NCBI GenBank assembly: GCA_913046175.1
Contig: CAJWSN010000021.1
Span: 1-12,100, forward strand
Reading direction: 5' to 3'
DNA length: 12,100 bases
Origin: an uncultured Opitutia bacterium
GTDB taxonomy: Bacteria > Verrucomicrobiota > Verrucomicrobiia > Opitutales > JABJCN01
Within the stretch, counting starts at the first letter, position 1, and the number at the start of each line of letters is the position of its first letter. Made by a program: the position numbers and the translations under genes. Below, in pieces: positions 1 to 6,594 of the stretch. The notes below the pieces were generated by a model that did no database searches, was not told the origin of the DNA, and saw nothing but the letters and a program-made list of their open reading frames with translations.

Positions 1-129
1 GGGGAGAGCCCTGCTGATGCGGAAGCCTCCCCGGAGGAACCTGCGGTTGAAGAAATTGCATCCGAGGAACCCTCGATTGAGAATGAAAAGGATGAAACTG
101 GTGGAGAGGAAAAACAGGAATCAGACTAA
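1..129 (+). CDS. rplO: C-terminal end of a ribosomal protein, probably uL15 (L15), with acidic tail; partial
   Basis: Frame 1 is open from the window edge to a TAA at 127-129, giving 42 residues. Of these, 17 are Asp/Glu and only 2 are Lys, with Pro, Ala and Ser spacing them; there is no folded-domain signature. The identity rests on context: the gene immediately upstream of secY in bacterial spc-type clusters is normally rplO, encoding the 50S protein uL15. uL15 of other bacteria does not end in such a tail, but uS11 and uL17 in this same cluster carry similar Glu-rich extensions, so the tail fits the local pattern. The ribosomal core itself is outside the window, so the gene name is inference. 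Coding status is fairly sure because the frame, composition and stop fit a real C-terminus 51 nt before secY. Confidence 0.6.
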   Translation, partial: GESPADAEASPEEPAVEEIASEEPSIENEKDETGGEEKQESD

Positions 130-180
130 GCCGAGTGGCAACCTATATTTCCTTTTTACCGCAGTACGAAGCCAACTTCC

Positions 181-1704
181 ATGCTGAGCGCTTTTACCAA
201 CTGCCTTAAGATTCCTGAGCTGAGGAATCGTATTTTCTTTACCGCAGCACTTATTTTTGTGGCCCGTGTTGGGGCCAACATACCTCTCCCCGGAATTGAC
301 TCCACCCCGCTGGAGACTTTCTTTGCCCAACAAAGTGGAAATTCAGGTTCCCTGCTGGGTTTTTATAATATGTTTACCGGTGGTGCTCTTCTAAAGGGAG
401 CAGTTTTTGCCCTGGGCATCATGCCCTACATCAGCGCCTCGATTATCATGCAGCTTGCGGGTGCAGTTGTTCCTTGGATTGCTCGACTGCAGCAGGAAGG
501 CGATGTCGGACGTCAGAAGATCAGCCAGTATACCCGGTATCTCACGATCATGATTTGCATCGTGCAGTCGGTACTTTTACTGCTGGCCCTGAGCAGTAAC
601 CCTGGAAGCCTTATCGGTCAGGGGGAGGATTTCATTCAGCAATATGGTCGGATTATCAATGAGGACAACCAGGTGTGGTTCCTGATCCGCTCCACCATTT
701 TTCTTACAACCGGTACGGTAATTCTGATGTGGCTGGGGGAGCAGATTACACAGCGGGGTATTGGTAACGGAATCTCCATCCTCATTACAATAGGAATCAT
801 TGCGGATTTGCCCCGGGCTTGTGTAACCTTCTACAGACACTTCTTTGGGCAAAATACATTTTCCAGCCTCTCGGTTTGGCCCCAAGTCATTGGAATGCTC
901 GCTCTTCTCCTTGTGGTCACGATGGGAATTGTTGCGATGACACAGGCCCTGCGCAAAATTCCCATTCAGTACGCCAAGCGCGTTGTAGGCCGCAAAGTTT
1001 ACAGTGGTCAGAGTTCTTTCCTGCCCTTGAAAATCAACTATTCCGGGGTGATGCCGGCGATTTTTGCCAGTGCAATCATGATGTTCCCTCAACAGATTTT
1101 CCAGCAACTCTATAGCTGGCAAGGACTGGAGATCTTTCAATCAATCGCGAACTTTTTACAGCGGGGTGGCTGGTTTTATTATATTACTTATGGTGGATTA
1201 ATCCTAATCTTTAGCTACTTCTGGGTTTCCATTATGTTCAAGCCGGTGCAGATAGCTGATGACCTGAAAAAAAATGGTGGTTATATTCCCGGAATTAGAC
1301 CGGGCACTCCGACCGCAGAATATCTGGATCATGTGATGACGCGGCTCACCTTTGCGGGTGCCGTTTTCCTCACGATTGTTGCCGTTTTCCCTGATCTCAT
1401 TCTGAGTCTCGCCAAAATTCCTTATATCGTGGCCACTTTCTTCGGCGGAACCGGGATGCTCATAACGGTGGGTGTGATGCTAGATACCATGCGCCAAGTG
1501 GAAACCCATCTGCTTCAAAGGCACTACGATGGTTTTCTCAAGAAGGGCAAGCTTCGTGGGCGCAGCACGAGCCGAGTGCAGCAAAGTATTGACGGGGATG
1601 CCTTCAAGGAGACTTTGACCCTTTGGAAGCCACTGCTTTTTGTGGCCGTGGTGATGTTTGTGCTGGGGATACTCGCGTTTTTCTTGAACCTTCGCAATGG
1701 TTAG
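181..1704 (+). CDS. secY: Preprotein translocase subunit SecY, with an extra C-terminal hydrophobic segment
   Basis: SecY forms the protein-conducting channel of the SecYEG complex in the inner membrane. The 507-residue product shows family landmarks: RVGANIPLPGID (29-40) after TM1, the plug-proximal GFYNMFTGGAL (60-70), MPYISASIIMQL (81-92), WLGEQITQRGIGNGIS (184-199), and the cytoplasmic stretch GYIPGIRPGTPTAEYLDHVMTR (367-388 region) before TM9. Ten membrane segments can be read up to about residue 435. The usual SecY ends soon after the region equivalent to residue 460. Here the frame continues through a hydrophilic linker (461-481) into another strongly hydrophobic stretch (about 482-503), consistent with an eleventh membrane helix. 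The ATG at 181 gives the expected N-terminus entering TM1, although no Shine-Dalgarno sequence precedes it. It sits between probable rplO and map, its standard place. Confidence 0.97.
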   Translation: MLSAFTNCLKIPELRNRIFFTAALIFVARVGANIPLPGIDSTPLETFFAQQSGNSGSLLGFYNMFTGGALLKGAVFALGIMPYISASIIMQLAGAVVPWIARLQQEGDVGRQKISQYTRYLTIMICIVQSVLLLLALSSNPGSLIGQGEDFIQQYGRIINEDNQVWFLIRSTIFLTTGTVILMWLGEQITQRGIGNGISILITIGIIADLPRACVTFYRHFFGQNTFSSLSVWPQVIGMLALLLVVTMGIVAMTQALRKIPIQYAKRVVGRKVYSGQSSFLPLKINYSGVMPAIFASAIMMFPQQIFQQLYSWQGLEIFQSIANFLQRGGWFYYITYGGLILIFSYFWVSIMFKPVQIADDLKKNGGYIPGIRPGTPTAEYLDHVMTRLTFAGAVFLTIVAVFPDLILSLAKIPYIVATFFGGTGMLITVGVMLDTMRQVETHLLQRHYDGFLKKGKLRGRSTSRVQQSIDGDAFKETLTLWKPLLFVAVVMFVLGILAFFLNLRNG

Positions 1705-1780
1705 TGGTTAAAGTACCCGTTGCGTCCAAGCTCTTCCGCATGGATTGCATGTAAGTTTTTTTCCTGCCCAGAACTTAAAT

Positions 1781-2554
1781 ATGCCCAGTGTTATTGTCAG
1801 GGATCGAAAGGAAATCGACAAGATTCGACAAGCTTGTAGGGTAGCTGCAGATGTCCTTGATTACATGGCTCGACAGGTTCGTGTTGGAATAACAACCTAT
1901 GAGTTGGATCAGATGGCATCCAAGCGGATTGATGCCTTGGGTGCCGAAAGTGCCTGCCTGAATTATCGATCCGGCCAAAAAGTCTTTCCCTGCCATACCT
2001 GCATCTCCATTAATGAAGAGATTGTCCACGGGGTGGCCAGTATTCGCCGGACCATTCAGGCTGGTGATATTGTTTCATTGGATGTCGTGGTGCGTTACAA
2101 TGGATTCATTGGGGACAACGCCCGTACGGTGGTGGTCGATCCGGTCTCGGTGGAAACAGCGTTTCTTGTCCAAGCTACGCGGGAAGCATTACATCATGGG
2201 ATTTCTTTTGCCCGGGTGGGGAATCGAGTGGGACAGATTTCCCATGCCATTCAGCGTTTTGTCGAGTCTCGAAATCTCAGTGTTGTTCGTAATTTTGTTG
2301 GTCATGGAGTTGGCAAGGAAATGCATGAGGAACCACAAATTCCTAATTTCGGAAAAAAAACTTCAGGTCCTAAACTTCGTGAAGGCATGACCCTGGCTAT
2401 AGAACCCATGGTCAATATGGGCAGCCACGAGGTTGAAATCCTTCCGGATGGCTGGACTGCTGTGACCCGTGATCGACAGATGTCCGCTCATTTTGAGCAC
2501 ACCATTCATGTAAGCCGGAACGGACCAGAAATTTTGACTCTTTGCAAAAATTAG
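1781..2554 (+). CDS. map: Methionine aminopeptidase, type I
   Basis: This cytosolic metalloprotease removes the initiator Met from nascent proteins as they leave the ribosome. From the ATG at 1781 the product is 257 residues, close to the usual type I length. All five metal ligands of the pita-bread fold can be placed: Asp in SLDVVV (about 101), Asp in GDNARTV (112), His in GHGVG (175), Glu in AIEPM (208) and Glu in HFEHTI (239). The substrate-site His of INEEIVHGV is at about 83. The frame can be extended to a TTG at 1745, but the 12 added residues do not look like the family N-terminus, whereas MPSVIVRDRKEIDKIR does; I prefer 1781. Neither start has an SD motif. The gene follows secY by 76 nt, as in many Gram-positive-type spc clusters, but without adk between them. 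Confidence 0.96.
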   Translation: MPSVIVRDRKEIDKIRQACRVAADVLDYMARQVRVGITTYELDQMASKRIDALGAESACLNYRSGQKVFPCHTCISINEEIVHGVASIRRTIQAGDIVSLDVVVRYNGFIGDNARTVVVDPVSVETAFLVQATREALHHGISFARVGNRVGQISHAIQRFVESRNLSVVRNFVGHGVGKEMHEEPQIPNFGKKTSGPKLREGMTLAIEPMVNMGSHEVEILPDGWTAVTRDRQMSAHFEHTIHVSRNGPEILTLCKN

Positions 2555-2624
2555 CTTTGCAAACCCATAGGATTGTATATTTTCCCCCATTCCTTATCTT
2601 TTTTAATCCCAAAAAAACCTTCTG
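2555..2624 (+). promoter_or_regulatory. A/T-rich leader between map and rpsM; possible weak internal promoter
   Basis: This 70-nt gap contains a TATATT hexamer at 2576-2581. Possible upstream partners are TTGCAA at 2557-2562 (13-nt spacing, short) and TTAGCT at 2551-2556 (19-nt spacing, long), so neither makes a good sigma70 promoter. Further down, TTTTTT and AAAAAAA tracts flank AATCCC and could pair weakly. There is no SD before rpsM. In E. coli the mRNA leader of the rpsM operon is the S4 binding site; I cannot recognise that pseudoknot here. The unstructured A/U-rich stretch next to the start may help SD-independent initiation. This is a suggestion, not a demonstrated regulatory site. Confidence 0.2.
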
Positions 2625-3026
2625 ATGGCGCGTTTGCTAGGTGTAGAAATCCCCAACAACAAGAAGTTGGAGTTTGGTCTTCGTTATGTGTATGGAATTG
2701 GTCCCCATCGGGCTAAAATTATTACGGAGGAGTCAGGTATTGATCCAGATACCCGGGTTCGGGATCTTTCCGAGGAGCAGTTGAACCAATTAGCCAACCT
2801 CATTTCATCTCGAATGGGTGAGGAAGCAGAAAACCCTTGGCTCGTGGAGGGGGACTTACGGCGGCAGATTACTTCCAATATGAAACGACTTCAGGCTATC
2901 AAGTCTTATCGAGGTCTCCGCCATCAGCGTGGGCTTCCTGTCCGTGGACAGAGAACCGGGACCAATGCCCGCACCCGGAAGGGTTCCCGAAAAACAATCG
3001 GCGTGTTACGCAAGGCAGCAAGCTGA
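2625..3026 (+). CDS. rpsM: 30S ribosomal protein uS13 (S13)
   Basis: uS13 sits on the head of the small subunit, contacts the P-site tRNA through its basic tail, and forms bridges with the large subunit. The 133-residue product begins MARLLGVEIPNNKK, has the helix-two-turn-helix segment YGIGPHRAKII (23-33), the 16S-binding VEGDLRRQI stretch (74-82), and the hallmark GLRHQRGLPVRGQRTGTNARTRKG near residues 97-120. It is a little longer than E. coli S13 (118 residues), with a short insertion around 64-72 and a basic C-terminal end. It opens the alpha-operon segment; rpsK follows after 17 nt. No SD is visible before the ATG. Confidence 0.97.
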   Translation: MARLLGVEIPNNKKLEFGLRYVYGIGPHRAKIITEESGIDPDTRVRDLSEEQLNQLANLISSRMGEEAENPWLVEGDLRRQITSNMKRLQAIKSYRGLRHQRGLPVRGQRTGTNARTRKGSRKTIGVLRKAAS

Positions 3027-3043
3027 ATCAATATTAATTGACC

Positions 3044-3748
3044 ATGGACGAGGACAAGGACGCGCAAAACCCGGAAGAGGGTGCCGAGGAAACAGAACCC
3101 GAGGCAACTGAAGAGGAAACTGCTGCTGAAGAAGAAGCATCCGCTGATGATTCTTCAGGGGAAGCAGAACCTGAGGCAACTGAAGAGGAAGCTGCTGCTG
3201 AAGAAGAGGCATCCAAGGGAAAGGCTCCATCAGATTCTAGCAAAGACGGCACCGAAGAACCGTCCTCCAATAAGAAAAAGGAGGCAACTGCTGAGGAACC
3301 TGACGAGGAGAAGAAACCTGAAAAAAAGGAGGAAACCGCCGAAGACTTGCTCAAGAGCGAGCTTGCCGAGGTCAAGATTCGTCGTGCCAAGGGAAGCAAG
3401 AACATCACTCATGGCATTGTCCACGTAACCGCCAGTTTCAACAACACCAAGGTCAACATTACGGACATGAAGGGGAACACCATCTCTTGGTCCAGTTCAG
3501 GCAAGTGTAATTTCAGGGGTTCCCGCAAGTCCACCGCCTACGCTGCACAAATTGTCACTCAGGACGCTGGCCGGACCGCGATGTCTCATGGGCTCAAGGA
3601 GGTTATTGTCAAGGTTCGGGGGCCAGGTATGGGACGCGATTCTGCTGTCCGTGCCTTGCAAGCATTGGGATTCACCATCACTGCAATAGTGGATGTGACC
3701 CCTGTGCCTCACAATGGGTGCCGCCCGCCCAAGCGTCGGCGCGTCTAA
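3044..3748 (+). CDS. rpsK: 30S ribosomal protein uS11 (S11) with a ~107-residue acidic N-terminal extension
   Basis: uS11 is a platform protein of the small subunit close to the mRNA exit and the 16S 3' end. The C-terminal part, from about residue 110, is canonical: GIVHVTASFNNTKVNITD (124-141), WSSSGKCNFRGSRKSTAYAAQ, VRGPGMGRDSAVRAL, and the C-terminus DVTPVPHNGCRPPKRRRV. Ahead of it lies an extension of about 107 residues made mostly of Glu, Ala, Asp, Lys, Ser and Thr, where E. coli S11 has only about 20 residues. The ATG at 3044 gives 234 residues. A TTG at 3038 could add two residues. No ATG occurs within the extension; a TTG at codon 102 (near 3347) is the only obvious downstream alternative that would yield a normal-sized S11. 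Since neighbouring ribosomal proteins also carry acidic tails, I think the long form is real. Confidence 0.93.
   Translation: MDEDKDAQNPEEGAEETEPEATEEETAAEEEASADDSSGEAEPEATEEEAAAEEEASKGKAPSDSSKDGTEEPSSNKKKEATAEEPDEEKKPEKKEETAEDLLKSELAEVKIRRAKGSKNITHGIVHVTASFNNTKVNITDMKGNTISWSSSGKCNFRGSRKSTAYAAQIVTQDAGRTAMSHGLKEVIVKVRGPGMGRDSAVRALQALGFTITAIVDVTPVPHNGCRPPKRRRV
3089..3214 (+). repeat. Imperfect 54-bp direct repeat coding for Glu/Ala-rich units in the uS11 extension
   Basis: Two 54-bp copies, at 3089-3142 and 3161-3214 (period 72 bp, 24 codons), differ at 4 positions by my alignment. They encode residues 16-33 and 40-57 of the rpsK product: each reads E-x-E-P-E-A-T-E-E-E-x-A-A-E-E-E-A-S. Two of the four differences change an amino acid (Thr to Ala twice) and two are silent, so the repeat looks like an in-frame duplication of coding sequence kept as an acidic tract. 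Confidence 0.8.
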
Positions 3749-3808
3749 AGCCCTTCGACCTTTCTCCTGCACTTTATTGTTATTTTATCACTTTAAACTG
3801 ACCTACAC

Positions 3809-4417
3809 ATGGCTCGTTACACAGGACCCACAACCCGAATCAATCGCCGATTCAACATGGCGATCTTCCCCCCGAACAAGGCTTTCGAGCGGAAGAAATA
3901 CCCCCCCGGTCAGCATGGCCCCCGTCTTCGTCGCAAAATTGGCGAATATGGTATCGGTTTGAACGAGAAGCAAAAACTTCGTTACATGTATGGCCTCACC
4001 GAGAAGCAGTTTCGTATAACCTTTGAGAGGGCCAAGAATCAGCGGGGAGTTACCGGGGAAATTTTTCTGCGACTTTTGGAATGCAGGCTTGATAATGTGG
4101 TCTATCGCCTTGGGTTTGGCAAAACCCGCAATTCTGCCCGACAGTTTGTTGGTCATGGTCATGTGCGGGTTAATGGTCAAGCAGTTGACATTCCCAGTTA
4201 TCAGGTAGACCCTGGGGATGTCATCGAGGTGCGGGAAAAGACATCTTCCCGCCAACTGGCTACCCGGAGCCTGGAGGAAAGTACCGCCCGTGTCCTTCCT
4301 GCATGGTTGGCCTTGGACCCGGATGGTCTGCGGGGTACTGTTAATCGATTTCCTGAACGTGAAGAACTTGAAACAGGAGTCAATGAGCAGTTGATCGTTG
4401 AATTCTACAGCCGCTAG
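3809..4417 (+). CDS. rpsD: 30S ribosomal protein uS4 (S4)
   Basis: uS4 is a primary 16S rRNA binder that nucleates 30S assembly, lies at the mRNA entry tunnel, and in E. coli represses the alpha operon. The 202-residue product (E. coli 206) starts MARYTGPTTRINRR, has YPPGQHG (31-37), the EKQKLRYMYGLTEKQF helix (53-68), and the S4 RNA-binding fold from RLDNVVYRLGFGKTR (93-107) through HVRVNGQAVDIPSYQVDPGD (118-137). It ends INEQLIVEFYSR-like with VNEQLIVEFYSR. The N-terminal part lacks the cysteine quartet of zinc-binding S4 forms, so this is the zinc-free type. It carries no acidic extension, unlike uS11 just upstream. The gap to rpsK is 60 nt and A/T-rich, with no terminator or SD. Confidence 0.97.
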   Translation: MARYTGPTTRINRRFNMAIFPPNKAFERKKYPPGQHGPRLRRKIGEYGIGLNEKQKLRYMYGLTEKQFRITFERAKNQRGVTGEIFLRLLECRLDNVVYRLGFGKTRNSARQFVGHGHVRVNGQAVDIPSYQVDPGDVIEVREKTSSRQLATRSLEESTARVLPAWLALDPDGLRGTVNRFPEREELETGVNEQLIVEFYSR

Positions 4418-4464
4418 GCTGGCTCTCCTTGGAACAATTATAATTACCAATCCAGGATTACATC

Positions 4465-5469
4465 ATGGCAAAAAGAGTCGGAAAATTTGAACTTCCTAAT
4501 AAACTGACCAAGATCGACGAAACCGCTACGGATACCTACGCCCATTTTGAGGCGGAGCCTTTCGAGTCCGGTTACGGTCATACAATCGGCAATTCCCTTC
4601 GCCGGATCCTCCTCAGTTCCATTGATGGAGCTGCAATCTCCTCCTTTAAGATGGACGGTGCGCAGCATGAGTTCCAGAGCATGGAAAATATCCGCGAGGA
4701 TGTGACAGATGTTGTTCTGAACCTGAAGAAAATCCTCATAAACAGTCACCAGCGTGAAACTGTCACCCTAACCTTGGATGTCGAGAAGACGGGGGAAGTC
4801 ACTGCTGGGGATATTGACGGGTCAGCTGATGTTGAAATCATTAACCCGGACCAGATTATCCTTACGCTCGACAAGAAAATGCGGATATTTGCCGAAATGG
4901 AGGTTTCGGTAGGTCGTGGCTTCTGTGTAGCGGAGGACAACAAGAAAGAAGATCAGGCCATTGGAGTGATCGCGATCGACTCGCTCTACAGTCCGGTCAC
5001 CCGTGTCAAGTACACTGTTGAAAACACTCGTGTTGGCAAGATCACTGACTACGACAAACTCATCCTGGAAATCTGGACGGATGGTCGCATTACTCCGGAC
5101 GATGCCTTAAAGGAGGCCACGGCGATTCTGCGTCATCACCTTGATGTGTTTGACAAGGTCTCCTCGGACGAAATCGAATTTGAGAGCGAAGCCAAGGAAG
5201 TCAGTGAAGAGCAGAACCGCCTTCGCAACCTGCTCAACATGAGTGTCAATGAAATCGAGCTTTCTGTTCGTGCGGCTAATTGCCTGAATAACGCCAACAT
5301 TACCACGGTGGGTGAATTAGCCATGAAGACGGAGCAGGAAATGCTCAAGTACCGTAACTTTGGGAAGAAATCCCTGAATGAGATAAAATCAAAGCTTGAG
5401 CAGCTTGGTCTCTCCCTTGGCATGAAAATTGATGAGCGATTGCTTGAGCCTTCAAACAAGGATTTCTAA
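4465..5469 (+). CDS. rpoA: DNA-directed RNA polymerase subunit alpha
   Basis: The alpha subunit dimerises to seed RNA polymerase assembly, and its C-terminal domain contacts UP-element DNA and activators. The product has 334 residues, a normal length. The N-terminal domain (about 1-232) includes GYGHTIGNSLRRILLSSIDG (36-55), the dimerisation and beta-contact region, and DSLYSPVTRVKYTVENTRVG (172-191). A charged linker (about 233-252) leads to the C-terminal domain (253-320), with ELSVRAANCLNNANITTVGEL and FGKKSLNEIKSKLEQLGLSLGM. Arg269 and Asn272 occupy the positions of the DNA-contacting Arg265 and Asn268 of E. coli. The ATG at 4465 is preceded by a weak AGGA (4454-4457) at 7-nt spacing, one of the few SD-like sequences in the cluster. 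Confidence 0.98.
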   Translation: MAKRVGKFELPNKLTKIDETATDTYAHFEAEPFESGYGHTIGNSLRRILLSSIDGAAISSFKMDGAQHEFQSMENIREDVTDVVLNLKKILINSHQRETVTLTLDVEKTGEVTAGDIDGSADVEIINPDQIILTLDKKMRIFAEMEVSVGRGFCVAEDNKKEDQAIGVIAIDSLYSPVTRVKYTVENTRVGKITDYDKLILEIWTDGRITPDDALKEATAILRHHLDVFDKVSSDEIEFESEAKEVSEEQNRLRNLLNMSVNEIELSVRAANCLNNANITTVGELAMKTEQEMLKYRNFGKKSLNEIKSKLEQLGLSLGMKIDERLLEPSNKDF

Positions 5470-5497
5470 ACCTTTTCTCCTTAATTGAATTCCTGCG

Positions 5498-6325
5498 ATG
5501 CGGCACGCAAAACACAGACACCAGCTCAGGCGAAAAAAAGAGCATCGGCTTGCCCTCATGGCAAATATGGCCTCAGCTCTCGTTCGGAATCGTCGAATCA
5601 AGACCACCCTTGCCAAGGCCAAGGCGCTTCGCCCTTTTGTAGAGAAAGTCATTACGTTGGCGAAAAAGGCGCATGTCACGGAGGACAAGATTCAGAAGCT
5701 TAACTACCGAACCCATGCATTATCCCGGCTTAGGGATTCGGATGCGGTGAATCGCCTCTTTCAGGAGCTTGCCGAGGAATTTGTAAATCGTGCCGGCGGA
5801 TACACCCGAATTTACAAACTTGTTCCCCGACGGGGGGATGCTGCTGACATGGCCCTGATTGAGCTGGTTCCAGCAGACGATCAAGGTTACAGCAAGAGAA
5901 AGCCCAAGGCCAAGAAGGGTTCAACGTCTTCTGAGAAATCCAAACCCGAGATTCAACCCCAGGAGGGGACCCCTGAGGAAGAAGCAAAGGATGGGGATAC
6001 CGGGGAACAGACTGTTGTGGAAACCGAGGAAGCCACCGATTCTGAGGCAGACACCCCTGCTGAAGACGATTCAGAAGTCGGGGATTCTGAGGCAGAGCGG
6101 TCATCGGAGACCGAAGGTGAAGAAGTTTCTCAAGAACAGTCTCCTGAAGCCATGGGAGCACCTGTGGAGGAAGTGGATGCCAAGGAGGAGGTCAATGAGG
6201 AACCGGTTACTGCGGAAGAAGAAGTTGTGGACTCCGAAGATGATTCGCAACCTGAGGACTCCAATGAAACAGAACCGGAGTCTGACAAGGCTGATTCTGA
6301 AAACCCCGGGGACACCGAGAAATAA
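5498..6325 (+). CDS. rplQ: 50S ribosomal protein bL17 (L17) with a ~147-residue acidic C-terminal tail
   Basis: L17 lies beside the polypeptide exit tunnel on the large subunit. The first ~128 residues are a complete L17: MRHAKHRHQLRRKKEHRLAL, NMASALVRNRRIKTTLAKAKALRPFVEK (23-50), RLFQELAEEFVNRAGGYTRIYK (86-107) and the closing RRGDAADMALIEL (111-123). After a short Lys-rich stretch (about 132-149) the protein continues for well over 100 residues of Glu, Asp, Ser, Thr, Pro and Ala with almost no hydrophobic content, ending at residue 275. E. coli L17 has 127 residues. The tail stays in frame without interruption and is much like the tails of uS11 and probable uL15 nearby. It is probably disordered; its function is unknown. 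There is no SD at the ATG, which lies 28 nt after rpoA. Confidence 0.95.
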   Translation: MRHAKHRHQLRRKKEHRLALMANMASALVRNRRIKTTLAKAKALRPFVEKVITLAKKAHVTEDKIQKLNYRTHALSRLRDSDAVNRLFQELAEEFVNRAGGYTRIYKLVPRRGDAADMALIELVPADDQGYSKRKPKAKKGSTSSEKSKPEIQPQEGTPEEEAKDGDTGEQTVVETEEATDSEADTPAEDDSEVGDSEAERSSETEGEEVSQEQSPEAMGAPVEEVDAKEEVNEEPVTAEEEVVDSEDDSQPEDSNETEPESDKADSENPGDTEK

Positions 6326-6351
6326 CCCATGGCTCATCAGGGACTAACCCG

Positions 6352-6579
6352 GTGCTGACCTTAAATTGGATTTTCTTTGTTTGTATCGGTGGTGTCCTGC
6401 TCTTGTTTGCCTTTTTGTGTTGCTACTACGACTGGCAGAACAACAAGTTCTACCAGAGAGGCCGCAGTCGCTTTCTATTTTACTGCATCAAGTGTGGAAA
6501 TGTTTATAGTGGAGCCAAAGATGACAAAGAAAGTGATTGCCCGGGATGTGGGTATCGCAATTTGAAACTTCGGTTCTAG
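6352..6579 (+). CDS. Small membrane-anchored protein with a C-terminal zinc-ribbon-like cysteine pattern
   Basis: I do not recognise a named family. The 75-residue product has one hydrophobic segment (about 5-24) containing three cysteines (11, 23, 24), then a basic stretch (KFYQRGRSR, 32-40), then CIKC at 45-48 and CPGC at 63-66. The C-x2-C...C-x2-C arrangement with 14 residues between the pairs is typical of a small treble-clef or zinc ribbon. Positive charges just after the membrane segment suggest that the Cys domain faces the cytoplasm. The GTG start at 6352 is supported by an AGGGA at 6339-6343 (8-nt spacing); no in-frame ATG lies close upstream. It is 26 nt after rplQ and 15 nt before guaA, so probably co-transcribed with guaA. 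Binding of zinc and any link to purine synthesis or ribosomes are inference only. Confidence 0.8.
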   Translation: MLTLNWIFFVCIGGVLLLFAFLCCYYDWQNNKFYQRGRSRFLFYCIKCGNVYSGAKDDKESDCPGCGYRNLKLRF

Positions 6580-6580
6580 T

Positions 6581-6586
6581 GGGGAG
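6581..6586 (+). promoter_or_regulatory. Shine-Dalgarno sequence of guaA
   Basis: GGGGAG ends 8 nt before the ATG at 6595. It is the clearest SD-like sequence in the window, and it selects the ATG at 6595 over an out-of-frame ATG at 6590. Most other genes here, the ribosomal ones included, lack anything comparable. Confidence 0.55.
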
Positions 6587-6594
6587 TCAATGCC

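Noticed and set aside
577..1140. 187-codon open frame on the minus strand inside secY
   Set aside because: It is antisense to a strongly conserved secY segment and its product has no recognisable domain; a shadow of the real frame.
1745..1780. TTG-initiated extension of map
   Set aside because: The 12 extra residues do not resemble type I methionine aminopeptidase N-termini; the ATG at 1781 fits better.
3034..3408. Minus-strand Ser-rich frame opposite the uS11 extension
   Set aside because: Glu-rich GAA/GAG codons read as TTC/CTC on the other strand and avoid stops, so long antisense frames are expected by composition.
5859..6347. 162-codon Arg/Pro-rich plus-strand frame overlapping the bL17 tail
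   Set aside because: Frame-shifted reading of the low-complexity acidic tail; the real frame continues from the conserved L17 core without interruption.
6329..6358. Nine-codon ATG frame overlapping the start of the zinc-ribbon gene
   Set aside because: Too short to judge; no sign of a leader peptide and no SD.
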